In this document: positions 36,493 to 45,240 of the stretch, piece after piece
How the letters are laid out: the number at the start of each line of letters is the position of its first letter
How positions within the stretch are numbered: the first letter of the stretch is position 1
From: Ruminococcus bromii
GTDB lineage: Bacteria > Bacillota > Clostridia > Oscillospirales > Acutalibacteraceae
Assembly (NCBI RefSeq): GCF_002834225.1
Contig: NZ_NNSR01000032.1
Coordinates: forward strand, 1-64,000
Length of the DNA: 64,000 nt
Reading direction: 5' to 3'
Notes under the pieces: model-generated
The model's database searches: none
The model's input: only the letters and a program-made list of their open reading frames with translations
Told to the model about the DNA's origin: nothing
Program-made: the position numbers and the translations under genes

Positions 36493-37236
36493 TTATTCTT
36501 CCGATTTTGTATCGTTGTCGGATTCAGTCTTTTGCTGTAATTTTTCCTTCTGCAAACGGTCTATAATTTCGTTGATGTCGCTGTCCTTCGGTGATTTGTC
36601 ATGTCCCGTAAGTATTCGTATTATAACGACAAGCTCATCAATGAATATCAGCAGCAGCGCCGCAATAAAAATCAGCAGTCCCCACGGTGAGAAGAAAAGG
36701 TTGTACAATGTATCAATGAATCCGAGCTTGCACACCATAATATAAAGCACATCTTCGGTTGAAATTTCCGGGTCGGGAGTATCGTTTGCAATGCCCTTTG
36801 TCTGTAGCTTATATGTGCCGTCAGCTGTTTTATACGGTGCAACTACAACCTTATGAGTCACGAGAAGTCCCTCGGTCTGCCCACTGCCGCGATAGGTGAT
36901 AATATCGCCGACCTTGAGGGCGGTCGGATTGTCAACGCACTTTCCGAGAATAACATCGCCGATCATAAGCTCGGGCTGCATACTGCCCGTTGAAACTCGA
37001 AGCACGGAATATCCGAAAAGCGAAGGTGTTTTTCCGTTCACCTTTGAACCCATAAAGACAATTACGGTCAACACAAGTATTGCAAGCACTCCCCAGCAAA
37101 TTATATTTTTAATTATCCGCAGGGTTTTGCGAAGCTTTGATTCATGCCTTTTCTTTATTCTATTTTTTGATTTGGGGTGTTCGGTTGTTACAGATGTCAC
37201 TTCAACCGCATTTTCAAAATCGTTATTTTTATCCAT
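36493..37236 (-). CDS. sipW: SipW-type signal peptidase I (second copy)
   Basis: 247 residues from the ATG at 37236 with GGAGG just upstream. It belongs to the ER/archaeal-type (S26B) signal peptidases such as Bacillus SipW. One N-terminal membrane helix (WGVLAILVLTVIVFMG), then the serine box RVSTGSMQPELMIGDVI, then VTHKVV, with His in place of the bacterial lysine. A second membrane span (GLLIFIAALLLIFIDELVVII) precedes an acidic tail. SipW enzymes process the special signal segments of TasA/camelysin-type proteins; ten kilobases of such genes lie upstream. It is separated from them by a terminator and a repeat array, so it is probably an independent unit. Confidence 0.88.
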   Translation of the reverse strand: MDKNNDFENAVEVTSVTTEHPKSKNRIKKRHESKLRKTLRIIKNIICWGVLAILVLTVIVFMGSKVNGKTPSLFGYSVLRVSTGSMQPELMIGDVILGKCVDNPTALKVGDIITYRGSGQTEGLLVTHKVVVAPYKTADGTYKLQTKGIANDTPDPEISTEDVLYIMVCKLGFIDTLYNLFFSPWGLLIFIAALLLIFIDELVVIIRILTGHDKSPKDSDINEIIDRLQKEKLQQKTESDNDTKSEE

Positions 37237-37247
37237 AAATTCCTCCA

Positions 37248-37625
37248 CGGTGTGCCACCGTTCTCAGTTCGTGAAGACAGTTTGTCAAATTCAAAACATA
37301 TTTCGCCCGAGCGTTGTTTTGTGGTTTGCGTAATTATTCGTGGCGGTGTGCCACCGTTCTCAGTTCGTGTAGACAGTTTGTCAAATTCAAAACATATTTC
37401 GCCCGAGCGTTACTTTGTATCGGTCTTTACTTTCATTCATATCGGTGTGCCACCGCTCTCAGTTCGTGAAGACAGTTTGTTAAATTCAAAACATATTTCC
37501 CCCGAGCGTTGTTTTGTGGTTTGCGTAATTATTCGTGGCGGTGAGCCACCGTTCCCAGTTCGTGAAGACAGTTTGTTAAATTCAAAACATATTTCCCCGA
37601 ATGTAACATTGCAATCGTTCGTACA
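37248..37625. repeat. Four-unit tandem repeat array, 96-99 bp period
   Basis: Units begin at 37248, 37344, 37443 and 37539. Each opens with CGGTG-tgc-CACCG (fourth copy: tGAG loop variant), then TTCTCAGTTCGTGAAGACAG, TTTGTCAAATTCAAAACAT, ATTTCGCCCGAGCGT and a 25-30 base spacer. Units 1 and 3 share the same spacer (GTTTGCGTAATTATTCGTGG). The core AGACAGTTT ... CCCGAGCGT is common to the array at 30.8-31.3 kb. The array ends only about ten bases before the start codon of the second sipW gene. It does not encode a protein on either strand that looks real. Confidence 0.85.
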
Positions 37626-37730
37626 AACACAAGCTATCCGTTAATGAACATATTTTATATAACGAAAATGCGTATATATTCGTCAAAACGGGCGGATTTT
37701 ATTCTCTGCCGCCGATTATAAATTATAATA

Positions 37731-37757
37731 AAAAAGGGCTGTAAAAACAACCCTTTT
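37731..37757 (-). terminator. Terminator of the surface-protein locus
   Basis: AAAAGGGCTGT / ACAACCCTTTT with one mismatch and a four-base loop, followed by T-rich DNA on the minus strand. It closes the long operon running from 53.25 to 37.78 kb. Confidence 0.75.
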
Positions 37758-37779
37758 GGAAATTTAAAATTTTAAAATT

Positions 37780-39024
37780 TTAAAGTGAAATTTGTACATC
37801 GCCAAGTGAATATGCAGCGCTGGATGCTGTATCGTTTTTGATATACCAATACACCTTTGTGACAACAGGATCGCTGTCGGTTTTGCCTTCAATCTTCATA
37901 TTCGTAACAATCGGAATATACGAGCTTTTAGCCGGTTCTTTGCTTACGGTAAGCTCACATTTTGCAGTTATTTTATCACCGTACGCACCCGTAGATGTAA
38001 CTGTAACAGTAGTCTTGCCTGCCTTTTTGGCAATAACCTGACCTTTACCGTCAACTGTTGCAACATCAGTTTTTGACGATGTGTAAGTCACTGTACCCTG
38101 TGCCTTTGCGCTTAAATCAAATGTCTTACCTACTACAGCTTCTGCATTAGAATAAAAACTTGAAATTCCGGCAGCTTTAGCAAGCTCACCATTCACCTTG
38201 GTCTGTTCATAAACGGTTCGGAATTTATTGTCCCAATGAAACCACAATACAGTATTATATGTATCTACATTAGTATTATCACTGCCTTCGCACCATTCTT
38301 TACCACCAACTGTATTCTTTTTGTACATTTTTACATTATTATAATTATATGGGATTGTACAATAAGAAATATCATAATTAGCTTTAAAATTTGAATAACC
38401 TGGTGTAGCAAGAGTATATTCCACATCTGATTTTAAAAAGCTATTATTCACGCCTGCTTCAACGGCGCCCTGACCATTCCAACTATGCAGAAAATAATCA
38501 CCGGGATTTAAACTATTACGGTCAGCTTTCAAATTTTCGGGTAAAGAATCAGCAGTAACAAAACCAACATACACATTCTTCTTATTCACATTACACTGTG
38601 TCTTGGAAACATAGGATGTTTGTGAATCGGAGGTAAATCTCTTGTAGGTTCTGAGGGGGCTGTTCACACCGACAGAAAGTTTGTTAGTTTCCGAATTATT
38701 AAGGAACAAAGAAATTGACTGCGGTGCATTTCCCGTGTTCTTTACCTCTGTACAGAAATATTTTGTTTCATGGGCGGAAACAGTTGTCAAACCACTAAAA
38801 TTAAACGGATCAGTACTATACTCACTGCCGTCATCTTTTGTAGCAACATAAGTAACAGCAGTAATATTTTTTCCGTTGGTCACATTGTAATCTCCGCTCC
38901 AAGAGAGGGAGTCGCCCTTTTGCACATCAGGACGATTAAACCACGAAAAAGTCGTAGTTGTTCCACACAACAAACACAGTACAAGTCCGAGCACAATAAC
39001 AAGTGTAAATTTAGATTTCTTCAT
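37780..39024 (-). CDS. Surface protein with SipW-type signal and Big_2 domain
   Basis: 414 residues. The N-terminus (MKKSKFTLVIVLGLVLCLLC, then GTTTTFSWFNRPDV) has the SipW-dependent pattern: basic start, hydrophobic core, and the -TFSWF- box after which TasA-type proteins are cut. Residues about 285-360 form a Big_2 Ig-like domain (AEAVVGKTFDLSAKAQGTVTYTSS... TTVTVTSTGAYGDKITA). The middle has no known match. The C-terminus (IPIVTNMKIEGKTDSDPVVTKVYWYIKND) resembles the beta-rich ends of other proteins in the locus. It is the last gene before the terminator. Confidence 0.8.
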   Translation of the reverse strand: MKKSKFTLVIVLGLVLCLLCGTTTTFSWFNRPDVQKGDSLSWSGDYNVTNGKNITAVTYVATKDDGSEYSTDPFNFSGLTTVSAHETKYFCTEVKNTGNAPQSISLFLNNSETNKLSVGVNSPLRTYKRFTSDSQTSYVSKTQCNVNKKNVYVGFVTADSLPENLKADRNSLNPGDYFLHSWNGQGAVEAGVNNSFLKSDVEYTLATPGYSNFKANYDISYCTIPYNYNNVKMYKKNTVGGKEWCEGSDNTNVDTYNTVLWFHWDNKFRTVYEQTKVNGELAKAAGISSFYSNAEAVVGKTFDLSAKAQGTVTYTSSKTDVATVDGKGQVIAKKAGKTTVTVTSTGAYGDKITAKCELTVSKEPAKSSYIPIVTNMKIEGKTDSDPVVTKVYWYIKNDTASSAAYSLGDVQISL

Positions 39025-39059
39025 GGTTTCACCTCCGTTGAATTACTTGTTTTGCAGAT

Positions 39060-42000
39060 TTACTGCCAGTTACCCGTCCCATCTCCGGTTGCCGTGTAGA
39101 TTGTCTTTGTGCCTCTGTTACCTGTATTCCAACTATTCCAAACCTCATTATCAGTATTAGGATTTATACGCTGAATTGTAAACGAAGTTACATTAGCAGG
39201 TATATCCTTCCATGTCCAATTGGTTTGACCTTTAATCGAACTAAGATCACGATAACTTCCGTCAGGTAATACAAGTCTCATTTTGGGGGTTGAGTTTGAT
39301 ATCCATTTACTACCAGCACTGTTATCAGTACTGTCGACCAGGGTTATATCAATCGAAGTAATAGGTTTAGGTTTCGGAACATATTCTACAAGTGCTTCAG
39401 GTGAGCCACTCTCAAAGAGGTATGTCTTGCCGATTGTACCCTCAAGTCCACTATTGCTTGGATACTGAGTGCCACTACCATTGTTTACAATAACTCTGAA
39501 TTTACCTTTATCAGAAGTTGTAAATTCTAATTTATAATAGCCTGTAATATCATCATAATCAGCAACCTTACCCGGCCATCCACCTTTGTATTCAGTCCCT
39601 GAATCGCTGTATACATATGCATTATAAGTGCTGAATCCATCTCTGGGTTCAAAATAGATTGTTGTTGTTGACTCAGTAGTCTCCAACTCAAACTTAGCAT
39701 ACAGAGTGATTCCCTTGCTAACTTTATTTAAGGTTATAGGTGAAACATTGTTGTTTTCATCGAAATACGGTTCATTACAAGCCTCGTCCTTATACCAACC
39801 GGCAAACTTGTAACCGTTATTGGCACTTGCCTTAACTGTTACATTTTCGCCCTCCATAACGGGAGCTTTCGAAATTTTATCGGCTTTTTCGTTGCCAACC
39901 TGTACAGTACCGGCTGTAACAACATTTCCGTTGTTGTACATCGCTTTGGCTTCTACCGTATACAAAGCCTTAAATCTTGCATACAGTGCATATGTCTTTA
40001 CATCAGAATATTGTATCGTCATTTTTGTAGAATAGACGCCGTTATCTAAGATACAATCTTTAACCGCTACCTTCGGATCTGCTGCATCTTTACTCTCATA
40101 CCAACCGATAAAAGCATAGCCGCTTTCAGGCTTAGCATAAAAAGTTACTTCTCCGTTACGATTTACCGTTGTTGTTACTTTCGACGCATATTTATTATTG
40201 TCAAAAGACACCTTACCGGCTTTATCAAAGGGAGCGTTATTACCGTGCTGAGTGTATGCTTCTACAGTATAAGTATCAACTTTGAATTTCGCATACAACT
40301 TCTTGGAAACCTCAACATTAGCCAATTCATATTTATCGCTCGAACTCTCCGAAATACTCTCACAGGCTTCATCTGTGTACCAACCTTCAAAAACATATCC
40401 GTCTTTAGCTTTTGCGTAATATGTAACTGTGCTGCCCTTAACAGCATTGAGTGTAATGTGTGTTCCATCGTTGGAATCTACAGTCGAGTTTTGGTTTCCA
40501 CACTTAATTTCAACTGAGCCGCCATTTGTGCTTTCAGAAAGGTTTGCACCGTCATATGTTCTGACATAAGCCTCAAATGTCAACGACTCAACATAAACGG
40601 CTGTAAAGTTATAGTTACCTGAAGCTGTCGGGGTAAAATAACCGTTGCTGTCAATACCGTCTGCCACGGCACTTGTATCGCTGTTTACCCAGTTTTTCAA
40701 TACGAAACCTTTTTTAGGATTTGCTATTAGCTTAACCTTTGTACCTGGGGTTACAGAAATTGTAGTACTTGTCAAACCATCATAACTAACTTTAGGATCT
40801 CCTGCATCTTTCTTGCCTGCAGTAACAGTAATAGTAGCAGGTGGATCCCAATAACCTGTTGTAGCAGAAGTAACAACAAAAAGCGTTGAATTGCCTCTGT
40901 TAGGAGCAGGAATTTTATATGTATTACCGTTATTTGTAAAAGAAAAAGTCATGTTGTCTGCCTTTTCCTTTGCAATATAACCGACCCAGTTTTTCTTGTC
41001 AGCAGTAAATGGCATTCTAACTTTACTGTAAGAGTCATTTTTATCCGGAACCATATATACACTTGAAACATTGCCTGTATCAGGGAGTACATCGGCGGTT
41101 TTGCTTGAAACACTGATTTCAATCACTTCACCCCATGTACCGTATCCGGCATTACTGTTATTATGATCGCCATAGGCGGTGTAGTACATACTGTCGCCAG
41201 AATTGAGCGACTTCATATCAGTAGTCCAAGTAACACTTTCCGAGGTGAACTTAACTTTTGTACCGTCAGCGGCGGGTGTATAATCACAGTAATATGTATG
41301 CGACTTCGCATCAAACTTCATCGCTACAGAAGTTTTGCTACCCTGCTGAAATGTTACATTCTTTGTCCAATTTTTTGTGGTATCATTTACAGTACGGTCA
41401 ACAAAATACACTTTATTGCCTTTTTTGTTCTGAGTTACAATATTAACATCAGTTATTGAAACAGTTTTACCGGCATATGCAGTAGCCGCATTATCATCCT
41501 GAAGCCACACTTTAATATTTATTGTTTTACTGCTTCCTCTATCAACCCGAAACAACTCCGTTGGTCTAGGTTCAGAACTAACAACAAAATCGCTAAAAGC
41601 TTGAACATTCTCAGGAGCGTTAGTGCCATCTGCTTTATTTACAACATTTCCGTCACCGGCATTAGAACCGCATACAACCGTATTTTGAGTATCGGTATCT
41701 GTAATTGCCATTCTTACAAGGTTTCCTGAAACATTTTCACCACCTATAGTTATCTTAGGTACTTGATCAAGGTAAAATTCTGCATGATCCGCTTTAAAGG
41801 TTTCATCAACCTTTACATTAAATGAAAAGTCAATATAATTAACATTCTTATCGTTTACATCCGCACATCTGTAAGAGCCAACACCAAACTCAGAAGCACC
41901 TGATTTCTTTATTGGAAAAAATATATTTTCACCGTCAGCACTTGAAGCCGAAGCAAGATGCACTCCACCCGCAGCACGGAAATATTTAGTCAAGTCAATG

Positions 42001-42254
42001 ATTTTGTTTGAATAACCATCACCACTGCCAATATCGGCATTAGTATAAACATAGTTGTCAATTTTTGCGCCCTCAGCTTTAATTGTGATTGTTGAAATAG
42101 TTTCAACCCAAGCCGAAACGGACACAACCGATATGGCGAGTACTTCAACAAGTGCCACCATAGTGAGTATAAAACCTTTTCTTGTTTTTTTATTCTTGCC
42201 AAATGCAAGTCTGTTTTTCAAATACTCCCTTAAAAGAGCAAGTCTTTCTCTCAT
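39060..42254 (-). CDS. Very large surface protein: SipW-type signal, InlB-like repeats, starch-binding-like module
   Basis: 1064 residues; AGGAGGTG site. A cytoplasmic basic stretch (FGKNKKTRKG) leads into the membrane/signal segment FILTMVALVEVLAISVVSVSAWVETISTI, cut in the TasA manner. A TasA-like beta domain follows with the locus motif in the form KVWLQDDNAATAYAGKTVS. Then come YYTAYGDHNNSNAGYGTWG-type modules and, at about 480-880, four InlB/Flg_new-like repeats (each ending GY.F.GWY.. and YAKF). Residues about 885-975 resemble a CBM26-type starch-binding module (TTIYFEPRDGFSTYNAYVYS, GWPGKVADY, GYYKLEF). A further beta domain ends the protein. No wall anchor is seen. It is probably the adhesive tip or backbone of the surface structure. 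Confidence 0.85.
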   Translation of the reverse strand: MRERLALLREYLKNRLAFGKNKKTRKGFILTMVALVEVLAISVVSVSAWVETISTITIKAEGAKIDNYVYTNADIGSGDGYSNKIIDLTKYFRAAGGVHLASASSADGENIFFPIKKSGASEFGVGSYRCADVNDKNVNYIDFSFNVKVDETFKADHAEFYLDQVPKITIGGENVSGNLVRMAITDTDTQNTVVCGSNAGDGNVVNKADGTNAPENVQAFSDFVVSSEPRPTELFRVDRGSSKTINIKVWLQDDNAATAYAGKTVSITDVNIVTQNKKGNKVYFVDRTVNDTTKNWTKNVTFQQGSKTSVAMKFDAKSHTYYCDYTPAADGTKVKFTSESVTWTTDMKSLNSGDSMYYTAYGDHNNSNAGYGTWGEVIEISVSSKTADVLPDTGNVSSVYMVPDKNDSYSKVRMPFTADKKNWVGYIAKEKADNMTFSFTNNGNTYKIPAPNRGNSTLFVVTSATTGYWDPPATITVTAGKKDAGDPKVSYDGLTSTTISVTPGTKVKLIANPKKGFVLKNWVNSDTSAVADGIDSNGYFTPTASGNYNFTAVYVESLTFEAYVRTYDGANLSESTNGGSVEIKCGNQNSTVDSNDGTHITLNAVKGSTVTYYAKAKDGYVFEGWYTDEACESISESSSDKYELANVEVSKKLYAKFKVDTYTVEAYTQHGNNAPFDKAGKVSFDNNKYASKVTTTVNRNGEVTFYAKPESGYAFIGWYESKDAADPKVAVKDCILDNGVYSTKMTIQYSDVKTYALYARFKALYTVEAKAMYNNGNVVTAGTVQVGNEKADKISKAPVMEGENVTVKASANNGYKFAGWYKDEACNEPYFDENNNVSPITLNKVSKGITLYAKFELETTESTTTIYFEPRDGFSTYNAYVYSDSGTEYKGGWPGKVADYDDITGYYKLEFTTSDKGKFRVIVNNGSGTQYPSNSGLEGTIGKTYLFESGSPEALVEYVPKPKPITSIDITLVDSTDNSAGSKWISNSTPKMRLVLPDGSYRDLSSIKGQTNWTWKDIPANVTSFTIQRINPNTDNEVWNSWNTGNRGTKTIYTATGDGTGNWQ

Positions 42255-42282
42255 CGTGACACCTCCTTAATGTGTTAATCAA

Positions 42283-44199
42283 TTAATTTTCCCAATTGCC
42301 TGCTTTTTCAACTATACCTGATCCTTGATTTACCAAACTATAAGATATGATATATTCGTTAGAACCCGCACTCTCAGTAAATGTATGCTGAATGTTTGTA
42401 GGCACTAGATAATTCCTTATTATTGGATCTTCTTTTGCAGGATCATACAAATCAAATCTTACAAGTCGAGAACCGCTTTTGACGCTTGTCTTTGACAGCA
42501 CGCACTTATCTCCGCCACCCTGCGGCTTCATTTCATAAGCGGTTTCTGTACCGTTTGAATCGAAAACGGCTTTTAGTACCAAAACATCCTGACTAAGCAG
42601 ATTTCTCAGACCTCCGCCGCCGTTATATGAATTATATTCATTTAACCATAAATTGTAATCAATTTGAATATCCGCTCTCGCGTAGGTCTCTCCGGTTATC
42701 GGCAGTTGTTCGGTTGTAGTCGGTTCAACACTGCCGCCTGAACTGTTGGCATACTTTGTACCCCAATATCCGATACACGGGGCAACATTTTCAGCAACAG
42801 TAGGGGTATCGCCGTAACCGTTACCGTGTACGGCATAATAGGTATTTTCTTTATTTCCGGTTGCAGTTCCGTCATCTGTGCGGTATGTCTGAAGACCGTT
42901 TTTATTTATGTCAAGTGACCAATCATATGCTTTTTTACCATTGCCACTTTTATTTGCAGCAATCCATGTATTTACTTCAGCTGTTGTATGCCATACATTA
43001 TATATTCTGCCTACCTCAACATCATTAGTTCCGTCAAGCTTAATTTTCTCTTTTACTTTACTATATCGCATAAAAGATATGTTTGTTATTTTATCCTTTG
43101 GCAGATAAGCTATCCATTCAATAGGTTTTTTTCCATCACTCTTTGACTCACTCATTACTACTGACTTTGGATTTTGAAAGTTTTCGTCATAATAGGTCAT
43201 AACAAGGAAACATCCGGCATTGCCAACCCACCTGAGTTCCGTATCTTGGTCATTGTCAGCATCACCTTTTGTTTTGTCAACGAAAGTAACATATTCCATA
43301 TCTTTCCAGTTACTTTCAAGTTCAACTGTAATTGACACATCCTGACCCTCGTAAGCGTCACAGTTCTCTCCGGTTGCCTCAAGCCACGCAACCATGGTTA
43401 TGTTTTGAGATTTAAGACCGTCAAGAGTAAAAAGAGGAGCACCTGTACCGAAATAGTAGTCGGAAAATGACCTGCCCTTTGCTTTAGTGGTTGTTGCCGA
43501 GCCAAGCGAATTAACAGAACTTACTGCCTGACATTCGTCAGCGTAGTTGTCAATAATTGCAGTGGGATCAATAACGGTCGAAGCCTCAGCACTGTTTCTG
43601 ATGAATGCAATCCTTATTGGACAAGGATTCTGATATGCCAGATATGTCGATGGCTTGTTGTTGCTGTCAACAGTAATATGTGTTGCACCGTCATAAACTT
43701 CTGTATTACCTGTATTTTTATTTTTTACCTCAACTTTGTAACTTTTTACATATACTTCAACCTGACCGCCTGTTTGACCGGTAAGGGTAAAATCGCCGTA
43801 TATGTATCCGTTATTTTTATCTCCTACTGTGCCTTCACGAAATTTCATTTCGCTTGTGCCAACGCTTTGTCCTTTATCGCCGTATCCGCGATCTACAGGG
43901 AAAAACATATTACGACCGTCAACACTTGATGCTTCTTTCAGCTTTGCCTGTTTTACGGTGATTGTATTTCTTATTTCTTCACCCTTATTAACTCTCATTC
44001 CGGCAGCAGATTCAAGAGAAAAGGGATCTGAATCAATAGTTGCCGTATCTCTTATTGTGAACCATGAAAAAGTAGATACTGCGAAAATACTTAAAACAAG
44101 AAAAAGAGCAACATATGAAGTCGTGACCTTTTTTGTGTTATTCAGTCTTGAGTCAACTAAACCGTTGAGAAAGTTACAAAACTTATCTTTCAACTTCAT
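42283..44199 (-). CDS. Large TasA-like surface protein with SipW-type signal
   Basis: 638 residues from the ATG at 44199 with AAAGGGG upstream. Signal segment: VTTSYVALFLVLSIFAVSTF followed by SWFTIRD. The first 320 residues form a TasA/camelysin-like domain with the shared motif as MVAWLEATGENCDAYEGQD. The second half (VTFVDKTKGDAD..., TYYAVHGNGYGDTP, IGYWGTK) parallels modules in the next, larger protein, so the two are paralogues of different length. An additional beta domain closes the C-terminus. Gap to the next gene: 28 bases. Confidence 0.82.
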   Translation of the reverse strand: MKLKDKFCNFLNGLVDSRLNNTKKVTTSYVALFLVLSIFAVSTFSWFTIRDTATIDSDPFSLESAAGMRVNKGEEIRNTITVKQAKLKEASSVDGRNMFFPVDRGYGDKGQSVGTSEMKFREGTVGDKNNGYIYGDFTLTGQTGGQVEVYVKSYKVEVKNKNTGNTEVYDGATHITVDSNNKPSTYLAYQNPCPIRIAFIRNSAEASTVIDPTAIIDNYADECQAVSSVNSLGSATTTKAKGRSFSDYYFGTGAPLFTLDGLKSQNITMVAWLEATGENCDAYEGQDVSITVELESNWKDMEYVTFVDKTKGDADNDQDTELRWVGNAGCFLVMTYYDENFQNPKSVVMSESKSDGKKPIEWIAYLPKDKITNISFMRYSKVKEKIKLDGTNDVEVGRIYNVWHTTAEVNTWIAANKSGNGKKAYDWSLDINKNGLQTYRTDDGTATGNKENTYYAVHGNGYGDTPTVAENVAPCIGYWGTKYANSSGGSVEPTTTEQLPITGETYARADIQIDYNLWLNEYNSYNGGGGLRNLLSQDVLVLKAVFDSNGTETAYEMKPQGGGDKCVLSKTSVKSGSRLVRFDLYDPAKEDPIIRNYLVPTNIQHTFTESAGSNEYIISYSLVNQGSGIVEKAGNWEN

Positions 44200-44226
44200 C
44201 AAAAATTCCCCTTTCCTACTTTAAAA

Positions 44227-45231
44227 TCAACTTTCTTTTGTCTCTTTTGTCAATACAAGATTAACATTAAATTTTCCGTTTACAAGGGCAAGTCTTGCCT
44301 CTGCGTCTTCGCCCTCGATCCACATATTACAGGTTACCATAGCACTGAAGAATTGATCATCTTCTTGACCTGTTCCTGAGGGCTTTTCAAGTCGTGCAAT
44401 GGTTTGGTTTTTACCAAGCTCATAGGTAAATTTTCCGTCAACAAAACCATCTTTATTCACAACAAACGCACTATCAGTTTTAGAATCGCTGATTGTTTGT
44501 TGTGCCTTTTTCGTGTCATAGTATACATGACTGTACGAAACTCCGCTTGGCATATTGTCTGACAAAGTGTACTCGTCAGTCTCCTGCTTCAACAAGATAT
44601 TCGGAGCCGGCAACCACAGGAGCTTTTTAGAAGGAGGATCCTGCTTATAGTCAACAACCGAGAATCTTACTGCACCAACTACGGAATCTCTTGAAAAATT
44701 ACCGTACTTGCTTTTATTTTTAATGCCCGTACCGTCTTGAGTTGTGAGTTGAGGAGCATCCGGTTTTATTGTTGATTTTTTGCCTATTGATATATTATAC
44801 TGCGATTTTGCACGAATGTAAAGGTCAAACGACAAATAATGCAAATTTTCAGTAGGCTTACTCCACTCTCCATCTGGATTAACATGGGCTTGGCCGCCTG
44901 ATTGAATCAAAGACGGTTTGCTAAAATATGTGCCGTCACCGGTTATTTCAGTCAACTGAAGTTTATCAAGAAAATTGCAATTAGCTTTACTAAGCGTAAT
45001 ATTACCCGTTTTATATGCGGTAGGAGCAGGGGCACCGTGCCCAACAACAGCAATTTCAATACCGTCAGGTGCCTGACACTCAACCTCTATACCGTTGGCA
45101 TCAACTGAATTCTTATCCGTAAACCACGCCTGAATGCCGCAAAAGCCGGCAAGTGCAACAGTGAACAGAACTATTAAATTTTTAGCAATCATTCTGCCCG
45201 TTTTTCTGTTGGGCGCAGTAGAGTTTTTCAT
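44227..45231 (-). CDS. TasA-like surface protein with SipW-type signal
   Basis: 334 residues. Basic start (NRKTGRMIAKN), hydrophobic core LIVLFTVALAGFCGIQ, then AWFTDKNSVDANGIEV, which is the camelysin/TasA processing pattern. The C-terminal quarter carries the locus motif as TCNMWIEGEDAEARLALVNG, where the usual Cys is replaced by Ala. The gene starts nine bases after the coiled-coil gene stops, with its GGGGC ribosome site in the gap, so the two are translationally close and cotranscribed. Confidence 0.8.
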   Translation of the reverse strand: MKNSTAPNRKTGRMIAKNLIVLFTVALAGFCGIQAWFTDKNSVDANGIEVECQAPDGIEIAVVGHGAPAPTAYKTGNITLSKANCNFLDKLQLTEITGDGTYFSKPSLIQSGGQAHVNPDGEWSKPTENLHYLSFDLYIRAKSQYNISIGKKSTIKPDAPQLTTQDGTGIKNKSKYGNFSRDSVVGAVRFSVVDYKQDPPSKKLLWLPAPNILLKQETDEYTLSDNMPSGVSYSHVYYDTKKAQQTISDSKTDSAFVVNKDGFVDGKFTYELGKNQTIARLEKPSGTGQEDDQFFSAMVTCNMWIEGEDAEARLALVNGKFNVNLVLTKETKES

Positions 45232-45240
45232 TTTTGCCCC

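Noticed and set aside
37248-37625. CRISPR array
   Set aside because: The repeats are regular, but each unit is 96-99 bases with most of it conserved. Two of the spacers are identical, and no cas gene is nearby. It is an intergenic repeat array.
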